Assembly: GCA_033239125.1 (NCBI GenBank) | Contig: BSWB01000001.1 | Coordinates: 9,002,501-9,066,500 of the forward strand | Source: Fagopyrum homotropicum | Lineage: Eukaryota; Streptophyta; Magnoliopsida; Caryophyllales; Polygonaceae | Reading direction: 5' to 3' | DNA length: 64,000 nt | In this document: piece after piece, positions 47,450-59,379 of the stretch | Position numbering within the stretch: the first letter of the stretch is position 1 | Layout: each line of letters opens with the position of its first letter | Made by a program: the position numbers and the translations under genes | The notes under the pieces: generated by a model | What the model was told of the DNA's origin: nothing | What the model saw: the letters and a program-made list of their open reading frames with translations, nothing else | The model's database searches: none

Positions 47450-48780
47450 TGTTCCTTCTCGGATCTTCCCATGGCCGATTGAGATCATTTGGTATGGAAT
47501 CAAGCATGATTCAATGCCCTATGCCATTACAAGCGTTACATCAAAACAACGCCCTACGCCATTTATATTTTTTAGACTGAAAACACTGGAAAAAAAGGCT
47601 TGTAAAATTGAGTATAAGGATGAGCGCATACCTTCCAGTTCCAAGTTTCTCCACTACCTAGATCAGAGAAGGGCCTTCTAATGCGACGCTGCCCAATTTC
47701 AGAACGTCGTGGTTTTTGAGTTCATGGGCACTACATCTAGACTTGTACATTCTCAGGAACAACCACAAGTGCTTTACAATCTGAAGCTGGATTATTCTCC
47801 AACTCAGGTGTAGAGAAGCGCACCCCCAAGTACTGTAATGATTGCATCCATGACAGTTTTCTAAAAAAAAAAAAAATTCAAAGCATACACAATCAAGATG
47901 CTTTAACGCAAAAAAGAGAAATCCTTGAAATTGAATAGGTTCTTAGAAATTTAAATAGGGTAAATGGAAAGGATCTAAAAGTAAATGTACCTTGAGTGAA
48001 GCAATAGTTGAACTCCCAGGGATCTCAACTAAAAGCTCATGCACTATGAACAAATTAATTGAAAGCTTCACTGATAAAAGAAAACAACGAGGATATAAGA
48101 ATCTCCATCCTAGAACATAATGCACTATTCGGAGGTTGAGTAATAAAACTATTAGATGACAAGGTCAATCACCAGAAACCAAGAACGAAATTACCAAAAA
48201 CGCCAATCGCAACCTAAGACTGACTCCAATTGAACGATAAATCCAAAACAAGCAATACCAACTACCAGAAACTTCATAATCGAAGCCCCTTGCAGAAGAA
48301 ATCTCAAACACAAATCGATTGAAAAACTCTCAAACACAAATAAATTAAAGAACTTTCAATTGATCGCCTTCCCTGTACGTATGTCTCTCCTTCACCGTTG
48401 GAGACAATCACCAAAAACCCCAAAATAGAATCAACGGAAGATCCTTCGAAAACACCATAGATCAATTTGTATGTCAAGCGCCTTCCCTTAAACGCCCGAG
48501 TCGAAACCTTGAAAATCGGCAATCGTTCGACCGCCTTGAAGAACGCTTAATCGATCCCCCTTGCAGAAACCCTAATTTGTCGTAGAAACCCTAGAAAACG
48601 ATCGTCGAATGATCTTCAATCACCAGCATAAATAGATTCAAATGCATATCCCACTATCCACTGAACATTCAAATCAAAGGCTCCAAAACACACACGCAAA
48701 ACTTTTGTGAGGAAACGCTTCAGCCGAACGCAAGGGACGATTGTTCTTCTTCAAATTAGGTTTGACAGTAAAAAAAATAG
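47450..48780. other. Gene-like but unassigned segment, probably transposon cargo or leader
   Basis: Balanced composition with repeated agaaaccctaa words and CT-rich minus strand near 48550-48700 suggests a leader or exon remnants, but no protein could be assembled. It is followed at 48786-48870 by ggggtacatttactt / aaatctcaaaatagcctactta, a terminal sequence also found near 3221-3310 and 50876-50960, so it may lie within a DNA transposon. Confidence 0.35.
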
Positions 48781-49145
48781 ATGAAGGGGTACATTTACTT
48801 AACTCGAAAATACTAGGGCACTACTTACTAGATGTAAATCTCAAAATAGCCTACTTACCAAATTCAGCCAATTTTAATTGGATTTATTGTATTTCATAAA
48901 TCAAATGAAATTGATTATGTCCAATTTTATCCAATGAATCTCACACATGAATATTTAAGTGACCCTAAATCTTGAACGTTTTTATTTTCTATTGTAAGAG
49001 GGATTCCCATTTGAGACTCTATATATATTAAAAGATATTAAAAAAAAAATTATAGGGAGAAATGAGAAGTATTGTGATTTGTGATTTATAACATGAAACT
49101 CTCGTCCACAATGAAATAACAATTATTATCTCACTTCACGATTTT

Positions 49146-49650
49146 AGTTCAAATCATTCAAATTGTTTGTCTAATGGTACATATTTTTGTTCAATCAGTT
49201 CAAATTGTTTGTTCTTATTTTTTAACACCTTTTTAGTTCAAACAAATTTTTTAAACAATAGTATATAAATTTTGAGCTTTCACTACAGTTCCCCCCCCCC
49301 TCCCCCCCTATTCTCTTAGTTCAAATAATTTGTTCTAATGATTCATATTTTTGTTCAATTAGTTCAAAATGTTTGTTCTAATGATTTATATTTTTGTTCA
49401 ATTAGTTCAAACTGTTTGTTCTAGTAGTTCTTATTTTTAACATATTTTTCGTTTAAATTTTTTTATACAGTTTTGTTCAAATATTTTTTAAATTAATAGA
49501 ATAAATTTTGAGCTTTTTTAATTTTTATTTCAGTTCCCTCATTTCTTCTTTTAATTCAAAATGTTTGTTCTAATGGTTCATATTTTTGTTCAATTAGTTC
49601 AAATTGTTTGTTCCAGTAGTTATCATTTTTAACAGTTAGTTCAAATTGTT
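49146..49650. repeat. Imperfect tandem repeats TTAGTTCAAATTGTTTGTTCTAATG
   Basis: Units built from ttagttcaaa, tgtttgttctaatg and ttcatatttttgttcaa alternate at least six times. A C10-T-C7 run lies inside at 49291-49308. Confidence 0.7.
49291..49308. repeat. C-rich homopolymer tract
   Basis: Ten C, one T, seven C. Confidence 0.9.
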
Positions 49651-50028
49651 TATAATATTACTTCAAAATTTGGGTATCATTAATTAGAATATTATGTACT
49701 ATTAGTTCAAACATTGTATACATTATTAAGTTAAACATGTACAAGTAACAAAGTGCATAAAACATAACTATAAAATTAAAAAAATTAATAAGTGAACTAA
49801 TTATAGAAAATATTAGAACTGATAGTGCATACTTTTGACGAATTGAGCTAAAATTATGAAATGTTATAATATTGGTTCAAAATTTGGGTATCATTAAATT
49901 GAATACTTATTATTGTTAGTTTATACATTGTGTTTTTATTAGTTTAAGCAAAAAGTGCGGAAAAACATAACTAATAATTTAACAAAATAATGTGTGATTT
50001 AACTATAGAAAATATTAGAACTTACAGT

Positions 50029-50401
50029 TAGGGTGAGCATTTACGGATATCTGATCTGAATGCACGGATATCCGATCCGATAATTCTATAAAACTTTGAT
50101 CTGAATCCAACCCGAGATTACCCTGATATCCGGCACTTTTATCCAAATCAGATATCTGATCGAAAATTCAATCCAGATATCCGATCAGATCCAAAAATTT
50201 ATTACTAGACTAGTCGATATATATCCAATCCGATCCGAACTTTTTTTTTCTCAAAACCTCGATCCGTATCCGATCCGATGATCCAAAAAATACTCCCAAA
50301 TCGTATCCGACTCAGATCACCAACTACATGATAATTTTCGGCTTTGGGTTTTCCGGATTGGATCTTCGGATTAGGTGGATCAGATTTTTTGCTCACCCTC
50401 G
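50029..50401. mobile_element. hAT-like MITE, 373 bp
   Basis: Ends TAGGGTGAGCATTTACGGAT and, right complement, CGAGGGTGAGCAAAAAATCT; flanks cttacagt and attacggt match at 6 of 8. It shares CTATAAAACTTTGAT and TTTATTACTAGACTAGTCG-like blocks with the MITE in the second UGT intron. Confidence 0.75.
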
Positions 50402-50409
50402 ATTACGGT

Positions 50410-51057
50410 GTATAATTTTGAACGAATTGAACAAAAACTATGAACTAAGATAATAAATGCTACATTTTTCAATTTTCTCATGAAAATTAAAAAAATGTCA
50501 TTGCATCCCATTTTTAAAATAAATTTTTCAAAAGTACAAAATTACCCCGTACCTTTCAAAAATTACAAAATTATCATCACACCTCTCCTTATTCATTAAA
50601 TTAACATAGATATATGTAAGTCATTGGATCAAATAAATTTACAACCATAATACCTTTCCACAAGAAACCCATTACTTGAAGTAGTCCCTTCTTTTTATAC
50701 ATATATTTAAGATAAAAAAAAACTATAGTGGAAGGTTAAGGACCCTTAACGCTTTTAAAAAAAATAAAAAAATTTGATCAAATAGACCCTTTATTTTTAT
50801 TAGGTTTTTGCACCCTTCATTTTTTTTTTTTATCAATTTCATTAAATTGAAGTTGGAAGGTAAGATGTTTGATTAGGGGTACATTTACTAAACATATTTA
50901 TATCATGAGTCTATTTAGTAGAGAAATCTCAAAAAGACTTAGTTAGCTAATTTGACTTTTTATTATTTAAATAATCTTATTTCTAATCAAGACTCTTAAC
51001 TTTATAATACCCTAAAAAATAGATTAAAAACCTATAATTTTGATTCACCTGTCAAAG

Positions 51058-51096
<39 letters not shown>

Positions 51097-51260
51097 CATT
51101 ATTATTATTATTATTATCAAAATATTGAACCTAGATGGCTTGAATACAATCAAGTTATTACATTAATCAAAACAAAAAGTAAAGATTAATTTTCACATGA
51201 AATAAGGAATCTTAAGTGGGTCTCTTATATTTTTATATGTTTCCGAAAATAAGCCGGCCG
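50410..51260. other. AT-rich region upstream of the SOFL gene
   Basis: Holds a MITE-end-like ggggtacatttactaaac segment (50876-50960) and an (ATT)n microsatellite at 51060-51118. No gene. Confidence 0.5.
51060..51118. repeat. (TTA)n microsatellite
   Basis: About nineteen ATT/TTA triplets with one C interruption. Confidence 0.9.
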
Positions 51261-51263
51261 GTT

Positions 51264-51270
51264 TATATAA
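51264..51270 (+). promoter_or_regulatory. TATA box for the SOFL gene
   Basis: TATATAA in ggccggtttatataagttt, 84 bp upstream of the ATG at 51354. Confidence 0.6.
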
Positions 51271-51353
51271 GTTTGTTTGTTCCTATTTAAGACAAAGTCG
51301 GCCCTCATCCAATTTCATTTGCTGTCTGCCTTTGATAGCTACGAAGCTCAACA

Positions 51354-51710
51354 ATGGAACCTTCAAGGGAAGAGTCTCACGCCACTGAATCTGGCTGGAC
51401 AATGTATCTTCTCTCTCCTGCATCATCCTATTACGATCTCACTCAAGATGCAGACATCAATCATACACTCCATCACGATAACGACGATGATGATTCCACG
51501 GCTTCCGATGCATCATCCGGCCGGAGCCATCATCGGCATCACCGTGTCGTGGCCAAATCACCGGAGAAGAACAGGAAGAAGAAAAACCGCCAAGTTGCAG
51601 AGAGGAAGAAAGAGGTGATGATGGAGAAGAAGAAGAAACAACAAGAAGGTATAGAAGATGGATTTTCATATGTTGGAGGAAAGGTGAAGTTCAAAGGAAA
51701 AGGAAAGTAA
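51354..51710 (+). CDS. SOFL: SOFL (SOB FIVE-LIKE) protein
   Basis: Single-exon gene for 118 residues. SOFL proteins are plant-specific nuclear/cytoplasmic proteins that raise cytokinin levels when overexpressed in Arabidopsis; their biochemical role is not settled. The two short conserved family boxes are present: ESGWTMYL at residues 12-19 and, after an Asp run (D43-D47), STASDASSG at 48-56. A basic Lys/Arg-rich segment (65-97) follows and may be a nuclear localisation signal; the C-terminus is GFSYVGGKVKFKGKGK. The start is the first ATG after a plausible TATA box and keeps box one near the N-terminus, as in the family. Length is in the family range. No disabling change is seen. Confidence 0.82.
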   Translation: MEPSREESHATESGWTMYLLSPASSYYDLTQDADINHTLHHDNDDDDSTASDASSGRSHHRHHRVVAKSPEKNRKKKNRQVAERKKEVMMEKKKKQQEGIEDGFSYVGGKVKFKGKGK

Positions 51711-51719
51711 TTAAATAAT

Positions 51720-52380
51720 TATTTTAATTAAGAATATTGAACTATATGTAGATTGAAAATTTGTTGTTAATGATGTTTCCATTGGTGTTCATACCAAAAA
51801 AAAAGAAAAGAAAATTGTAGGTTGTATATATGTGAGTTTTCTTTCAAGAGGTATATGTCATGTGAAGATATATATTTGATTATATAAAAAAAACTTAATT
51901 AATTGCAGTTTCTTCTTTGTTTTTGAATGATATTTGATTAAAAAATTATGTTTTTGTTTTATTTCTAGGACATATAGGGTCGGTCATGGTGTTGGGCCGT
52001 GTGGGCACCCGTCCAGACCCCAAATAAAAATAGGACACCCAAATATACCTAAATTAGTATTTATTTTAAAAAAATTGCATATTGTGTCCTATATTTATAA
52101 TTTTTTGATTATGTTTAAATATTTTTCAATTATCAAATTATGTTATGGAATTTTTTTTAAAAATTCTATAAGTTACCATTCGTTGATATTTTGAGAGAAT
52201 AAAAAAAATTATTCATTCAAAATGCTATCTAGATATTCAAAATAACTATTAATAATAACTGGTAAATAGTTATTTTTCTCCAAATGAAAACTTATAAACG
52301 GTAGAAAAGTATATTTCGAAAAATTAGAGAAAAGAAAATACATAATTCATTAAAAAAGCTATCTTATATCTTATCTTATA
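51720..52380. other. 3' flank of SOFL, AT-rich
   Basis: No gene recognised. A short GC-richer stretch at 51970-52025 has no match I know. Confidence 0.5.
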
Positions 52381-52760
52381 TCTATTAAAGTAGAAGCTTC
52401 TATTGCCACGTGTCAACGTCATGTTTCTCGAAGCCTAAAAAATTATTTTAATAAGTGATTTCTAAATTGTTATTATAAATTGGAAATTGATTTCTAAATT
52501 TTTTTAAATATTTAAATAAATATTTTTATAAAAATAGTTTTTAAACTTTTACGGATTTTTTTTACCAACAACCATATCTTAACAAATTAATTTAAAAATA
52601 TAATTAATTATAAGAGATAAATACTTAAAAGAGAATTAAAAATCATAGTAATAATTATAATTTCATTATCCGGATTTTTATTTTACAAATATACAAATAA
52701 ATTCTAAGTATTAAATATTTATTAAAACTCAACCCGCACAAAGTGCGGGTAATACACTAG
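52381..52760 (+). mobile_element. Non-autonomous Helitron, 380 bp
   Basis: Starts TCTATTAAAGTAGAAGCTTC after A and ends with hairpin CCCGCACAAAGTGCGGG plus TAATACACTAG before T. Close relative of 12840-13222. Confidence 0.88.
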
Positions 52761-52764
52761 TATA

Positions 52765-53143
52765 TCTATTAAAGCAGGAGCCTCTATTGCCACGTGTCAA
52801 CGCCAGACTTCTCGAAGCCTACAAAATTATTTTAAAAAGTAATTTTTAAATTTTAGTATAAATTGAAAATTGATTTTTAAATTCTTTAAAAAAGTTTAAA
52901 TAAATATTTTTATAAAAATAGTTTTTAAACTTTTACGAATTTTTTTTACCAAGTATATCTTAACAAATCAATTTAAAATATAACTAATTAGAAGAGATAA
53001 ATACTTAAATGAGATATAAAAATCATAATATTGATTATAATTTTATTTTTTGAATTTTTATTTTACAAAAATATGCATATAAATTTTTAAGTATTAAATA
53101 TTTATTAAAACTGAACCCGCACAAAGTGCGGGTAATACACTAG
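52765..53143 (+). mobile_element. Non-autonomous Helitron, 379 bp, head-to-tail with the previous one
   Basis: Starts TCTATTAAAGCAGGAGCC after A, four bases (TATA) behind the preceding Helitron, and ends in the same hairpin and CTAG before T. Confidence 0.88.
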
Positions 53144-53926
53144 TTTAGTTATATTCCGAAAAGGTTTAAAGTGTAAGGACACCATCCGAATTTTCCTATT
53201 TTAAGTGTCGGATTGTAATTAAAAATATGTATAAATGCCTTATATTTTTCCGTAATCGCAACTCTTCTACCAATCTAGTACAACAGTGTTTTTACTCTTC
53301 TCATGTTTCAATTGCTCTTCTCATAGATCAATAGTCTACTCGCGGTTTAAATCTATTACTATCACAGTTCTAATATATTTCTTCTTTATTTATTTTTTTT
53401 ATAATGTGATTGAGACGAAATTTCAACTTACAAAAGATAAAGATTGATTTTGTGATACGTACAAAATTTAAATTTATATGAAATTTAACCCAATTTTTTT
53501 TTTTATAATTTAAAGATCTAAGGATAACTATATAATATCGTTCAGGGTACCCAAATCTAAGGACTGACCTTGGACAAATGAAAGTTTGAATATTTTGATC
53601 AATGATTTACCCTCCAAACTTTGTAGTTATGGATCGATAAGTAAGTACGTAGTTAAGTACTACTTAGTAGTTTGCAAATATATGCGATATGCAAATAAGC
53701 ATTATAATATATGATACCAATATAAATGAACAATAAGTAATGATTATTTTTAATATATGGATCATAATTCTGCGTCAAATGATCTTAGGCAAATTTAGTT
53801 ATGTTCAGGATAAGTTGGACTCGATGATAAATAAAAAGATTACACCATCAAACTTCATAAAAAAAAAAAAACATTCACTCTGTTATTTATAATTTTTTGA
53901 TTTCTGAACAAGGTTATAAACTAATA

Positions 53927-53961
<35 letters not shown>

Positions 53962-54061
53962 TTTCTACGGTTTAGACAAATTTATAAATGTTGAGGATGA
54001 AGCTCAAAGTTATTGTCCCTATATCGTTATAATAAAAAAACCTTTAATTACATTTCAACAA
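53144..54061. other. Intergenic
   Basis: 53150-53200 contains a remnant end (gacaccatccgaattttcc) like the Mutator-like MITE at 16994-18018. An A28 run lies at 53930-53957. Nothing else was recognised. Confidence 0.5.
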
Positions 54062-54132
54062 GCACCAGCGGTCTAGTGGTAGAATAGTACCCTGCCACGG
54101 TACAGACCCGGGTTCGATTCCCGGCTGGTGCA
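54062..54132 (+). tRNA. tRNA-Gly(GCC): tRNA-Gly (anticodon GCC)
   Basis: Full cloverleaf of 71 nt: acceptor stem GCACCAG pairs with CTGGTGC, discriminator A at 54132, anticodon stem CCCTGCCACGG with GCC at 54094-54096, and T-arm with B-box GGTTCGATTCC at 54111-54121. No intron. A T-run follows. It has every expected feature of an active gene. Confidence 0.96.
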
Positions 54133-54136
54133 ATTA

Positions 54137-54142
54137 TTTTTT
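54137..54142 (+). terminator. RNA polymerase III terminator
   Basis: T6 run five bases after the tRNA, followed by a longer T-run. Confidence 0.8.
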
Positions 54143-54267
54143 CTTTTTTTTTTTTCCTCCTTACATAGAAATATAATGAGTAATCTATGGATGGATATGA
54201 TATGAGCCAGATTTTTATAGCAAAACCGTCGATCACTGGGCAATGGTTAGGACTGATCGAGCCGAAT

Positions 54268-54395
54268 GAGTTAAGTTTTAGTTTGTTTAAAAGTCGTGTC
54301 CGCGCCAAGTAGTTTTAGTATGTTTAAAAGTCGTGTCGAGCCAAGTTCAGGTAGTTCGGATATGAGTTAAGTTTTAGTATGTTTAAAAGTTGTGT
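54268..54395. repeat. Short tandem repeats, GTTTAAAAGTCGTGTC units
   Basis: The block gagttaagttttagtatgtttaaaagtcgtgtc recurs about three times with small changes. Confidence 0.6.
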
Positions 54396-54841
54396 CATTT
54401 TTTAAGTTGTTAGAGTCAAATGAAATTCAAATTAATAATTTTACCATATTTTACTCTTTTTCCTAAAAATATATAAATAAAAATTCTATGGAATATTTAA
54501 TCATTTATAAGGTATAGTATATAAGTAAGGATTTACCATCTCTAAAATGAATACTTGGCAACTGATACCAAACAGGACCTAAAATGAATACAAGCACATT
54601 TCCATTCTTTAGTAGCTCTCCTATGAGAATGAATTAGAGAGTAGTATTGACCAAACAACAGTATAGGGATACAAGAATCAGTGCCTATGTACAAGGAGGA
54701 CAAAATATGGACACAAGAAGACATCCAAGGATCTATTTGACAAGACATCTTGGTACTACATAGAAGAAGAAAACTTTTTAATATGGTACATCTATGAAGA
54801 TATATTTCTCAGCACAGATATGAACACCCAACAACTCATTT

Positions 54842-57800
54842 CTAGTTTGAATACTTTGTTATCAACTTATCCACATGAATGATAATGTCGTCGATAAAGG
54901 GTCGGATTGCGACCTGTGGCTGAAGCATCCATGTCACGAACTGATTAAGTGTTTCCGGGTACTTCGGGCCACTTGACCCCGTTGGCCACTTCACCTCTGC
55001 GTTTAGAATCGCCAACTGTAGGCTTCCTCCAGTCTCTTTAACTACGTATTCAAATGGAGAAATACCATACCTGCAGAATGGTGTGAAGAAGAATAGATAG
55101 TTCATACTTGAAGGTTTTCGTTATCAGTTTATTGGATGAACAAAGACACGTTCTTGTTTGAGAAAATGAGAACGCAGAGAAACGGGAAAGAGAAGTACTC
55201 ACATTATTTCATATAAAGTGCAACCCAAAGACCAAATATCCGTTCTTTCATCAATGTCTGAATGACTAGGACAGTCCCATAATTCAGGAGCACGATACGG
55301 AGCAGAGCAGTGTTCAATTGCCCATTCCTATGGAAGAAACAATTAGGGATACTTAACGTTAAGACATGACCGCTTTTAATGGACACGGATCAGACACTCC
55401 GAGATACAGAACGTGCCCAGTCAAGACATGACCGCCTTTAATGTCAAAAATCGACAATTTTTCTATTTTTGAAAAAAAACAGAAGAGAGGCAAACATTTA
55501 TTTGTATATCCTATTTTCTATTCATCCTCATTTCAAAAGTGATACTTAACGTTAAAATGACTCATTCCTATCCTCTTTCGCTCTTGCTTTTATGTATCGA
55601 TAATGTTATCATGTTATCTACATTTATATTGTTGGTTACATTATCTATGTGACTCTTATTGTCATTTATCTAATATTTTCTACAATATCTTTAAAATAAC
55701 ATATAGCTCATGTGAGGAGCACATGATTAATTTTCCTTCATTTCCCTTTTTTCTTTAGAAGTGACAGATGACTTGAACTTTTCAAACCTATAGAATCCGC
55801 AAAATAGCTTAAAAACTAGAAGATAATTTATTTTGTAGAGCAAACAAAGATTTTTCAAAACACTTTTTTAACTGGTTTAGATGGTTGTGCAAACTCACCT
55901 ATGTGTCAAAAACAAGTAAATATATAAACATGTAAGGCATGCAGAGCCGGGGAAAAAAAGAATACCTGCAACTGAAGGGCCTCAGCACGCGAGCGAATTT
56001 TCTGCCTAGCAGGTCGGGCACTTTTAAAATCCATCAATATAGCAAGAGGTGTTTGTCCTTTTCTGTTCTTGATCAAAACATTACCAGGCTTTACATCATA
56101 ATGTGCATAAGGAGGGTCGAAGCTATGCATATGCTTCAGTCCTGCACAGAGCTGCACAAGAAGATTTTTTTTAATTTCTAGCTTGGTAATCATGCAAGGC
56201 ATTAGCTATAGAAAATTGCAAACACAATCCTAGATATAAATTTCAGGATAACAATAAGGAGAAAAGTCATACTTCAAGGTTGACATCTACATTAGGAGGA
56301 TTGTCATTTTCATTAGGATAATGCATTTACCAATATCTCAAGCTTATGGAAGTGGCTGTACATAAGACCATGTTGCAACTATTTAACTATTTACTTCTTT
56401 CAAGTTTAGATCTCTGGTGTTCTTCTTGTGTAGGACTCTTACAATAATCAAATCTATGGCTGTCTATTTGAGCATTGGTTTGCCCAGGTTTCATTTCACA
56501 TGTACATCCTCACTCTCTTTTCTTAACGACGGATATACCTATACCAAAAATCTACGACTGGAATAACTTTATCATACCAAGTTCGCTACACCGTAATCAT
56601 AAGAACAGCCACTACCATAAACATGTATCATGTAGTAACATAATCACCTGCATAAATATCTGAAGAATATCTGATGTAGAGAACACCTCCTTCTTTGCTT
56701 TCATGGATTTAGCAATGTCACTCAGTGTTCCGTCACTGATGACTGGGAAGAGCAAATATGCTTCATGCTTCCAAGTCTGTGTTTGGCTATCCTAGTGAAC
56801 AGAATTAACATTTTTTATCAGTAACCAAACAATTAGGAAAAGAAAAAAAGAAGCAGAAGTATTTACTTGCACACAAGGCAATAAAGAGTAGAAACTTCAA
56901 AAACAAGGACTACAAACCTATGACTTATTTAAGACATCAAATTATCCGGCACAAAACGTAAGCATGTTTGGAAACCAGTCAAAAAAGTGAAAGAACAGAA
57001 GCTCTCTCAGCATAAACCAAAACATTAAATTGGTCAAGCTTGTAAAAAGAGGTGAACATCATAAGGATCCAATCTTTAAATTTCTTCATGTTGAAGGAAT
57101 TTGTCATGAAAAGTAAATACAATATCACTATTTCAATCATATGATGTGCTTCATTTTCATTAGCGTTGATCAGATTCAAATATCACTTACGAAACAAATT
57201 TTCAAAAATTAATTCACTTTTATCATATATCCTATCATTATAGTTACGTAAATATGCACACTTTAAACATATCATTAAAAATTTTGAAGATTTGGATGTA
57301 CTATTTCCACCTTTGCAGTTTGGTCTCCATGATATACAGGAATCTGAACTGCATGCCACCATACGATATGATCCTACATTCCTACTCACCAATATCACCT
57401 AAAATTTTACTTTAATGGTTGCTTATGCAACATACTAAACTATAGAAGCTCAGTCAGTAGACTGAATACTGAGCAGCATTTCATACTTATAAGTGGTCAC
57501 CAAGATCCAAGTGAGTAGCCCACTAGGTATACCCTATATTGAGCTTTTTAAATGTTAAGAACATCAAAAGTAATTGAATCATGCAAAAGAGTGGAGAAAT
57601 AATTTTTGAATCTTGCAGAACACAAAAGCACATCCGGTTTTCAGTGTTACAGACAACATGTATTCAGCAAAGTTCCCCAAAAAGGTCGTTGGTTCATTTT
57701 GAGATTAATATCTGCTCCACATAGCATACTTTAGGCTGTGCATCAGACTAATTGAAGATGATTATTGTCTTATAGACCATCCTTGCATTATACATTAACA

Positions 57801-58822
57801 GGATTTCTAACTATGCCCTTAGATTAAGTGTCTTGCTATGGAAATCCATTTATATAAACCTATTCTTAACCTATGCTTTTGAGGGCACTTAAAACAACAT
57901 GCTCTTGACATCATAGGTTAGCAACCCGTTTTACATAAACCTCCATCACTATCACCCTATTCATATTAATATTAAGATCCTAACAATGTTATAATGTTTA
58001 ATTCTTCAACAGGTTCCTCAAGTAATCACAACTTTTCATTTCTTGAAATCCAAAAACTCGTACAAAGGTTCCGACAGATCTACAAGATGACTGTAAACTA
58101 AAAGAGAAAAAATAGCATTTGACTAAGTACACAATATTTGTAAAAAGAGGAAGAATTGAGAAATGGCATAATGCATGTGATTACCTTGACTGCAATGATC
58201 GCGTGATCAAGAATGGGAAGCAAATTCCTATGATTGAATAAAGAGGACACACGGATCTCTTCCTTAACCAATTCCAACTGCTCGTTGCTTTGAATAAACA
58301 CTTTCTTCAATGCATAGATTCCATCATCTACACAACATCCCAATCCAATTGAAATTCTTAAATCATAAACCTGACATTGAAATTCAAAGTTCAAACACAC
58401 ACCAGAACAAATGACATTCTTACTGCAGTTTTGTAGACCAACCGGAAAAGGTTGAAATTCAAGAAAAACAACAATTCAAAGTCAACAAGATATCAAAATA
58501 CTAAGAAATTGACCCAACAGTTTTAAGCCAACATTTCAAATGACCAAGAAATCGGATCACCAATACCAAGAACAAAGTCCAATCGGAAGGGAACCTGGAA
58601 AATCAAACCTGAAACGAGAGAGGGCTCCTTCAATTTCTTAGCAAGACCACCTGAAGCTGAAGAACTGTCCACCATGGGAAGCTCTTTGACAAGGTAAACG
58701 TGAGCAGCGGGAACTTCACCAAGCGGCCTGAGAATCTTGAACCTGTTTTCGTGGATCCACACATCCCCGCCGCCGCTAATTGTGCCGTATAGGGCGTTCA
58801 GACCTGAGAACGAGCAACCCAT
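54842..58822 (-). CDS. STK16/ATPK3-like Ser/Thr protein kinase with altered key motifs
   Basis: Six exons (58609-58822, 58185-58327, 56648-56791, 55966-56151, 55203-55327, 54842-55070) join in frame to 346 residues. The protein opens MGCSFSGLNALYG, with Gly2/Cys3 suited to N-terminal lipidation as in STK16-family kinases that sit on Golgi membranes. The kinase fold is complete: ATP Lys79 in YALKK, Glu94/95, catalytic Asp186 in HYDVKPGN, APE-like APELWDCPS, DIWSLGCTLY and C-terminal WMLQPQ..IRP. Odd points: the glycine loop reads GEVPAAHV (residues 35-42) where the family has GEGGFAYV, DFG is DFK (208-210), and HRD is HYD. All introns have GT-AG ends. The frame is clean, so this is either a live, atypical kinase or a pseudokinase rather than a decayed gene. 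Confidence 0.9.
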
Positions 58823-58829
58823 CTCTCTT

Positions 58830-59375
58830 TCTCCCTTCCCTCTTCTTCTCTCAACGATCACTTCCCCTCGCTGTCTAGTCTTTACTCGACTGATCTTTGA
58901 CTTTTTGTACATTTTCAATTGGTGGTTCAATTTCGTGGAAATTGCAGGAAATCGCTCTTTTTATGCTCCACAAAACATCACTTTTTCATAAAACTACCTC
59001 CATTTCTTAATATTCACGAAACGCCACCTAAACAACTAAACTTCGATTTTACATCGACTAACAATAATACATCGAGTATTTTGCCGACCAACAATAATAT
59101 ATCTAGTCTCCTGCTCAAACCCGCAATAAAATCTCTCAATGAACGTATTTATTATTGGGTGAACCACTATACATTTGTGGGTTGTTTTTATTATTTGTTA
59201 AATTTTGTTCTCGCATAATTTCGTACAACAAACAAGTATCAAAGTTTCGGAATCTTTGGTTTTCTGTTATTTGGGAGAAATATGTTTTCTTTCAACACGA
59301 AGGGAGGGGAATAGTTTAGTTTGTGTCTTTGTGGCAAATCTAGAAGCGAGTGAAGGAATCCGATAAGTAAAAGAA
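58830..59375. other. Kinase 5' leader and upstream spacer
   Basis: The kinase 5' leader probably lies in the first 100 bases. No other gene was recognised before the copia remnant. Confidence 0.5.
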
Positions 59376-59379
59376 TAAT

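Noticed and set aside
51277..51618. Alternative frame overlapping the SOFL gene
   Set aside because: The frame at 51354-51710 carries the SGWT and SDASSG family boxes; this one has no recognisable motif.
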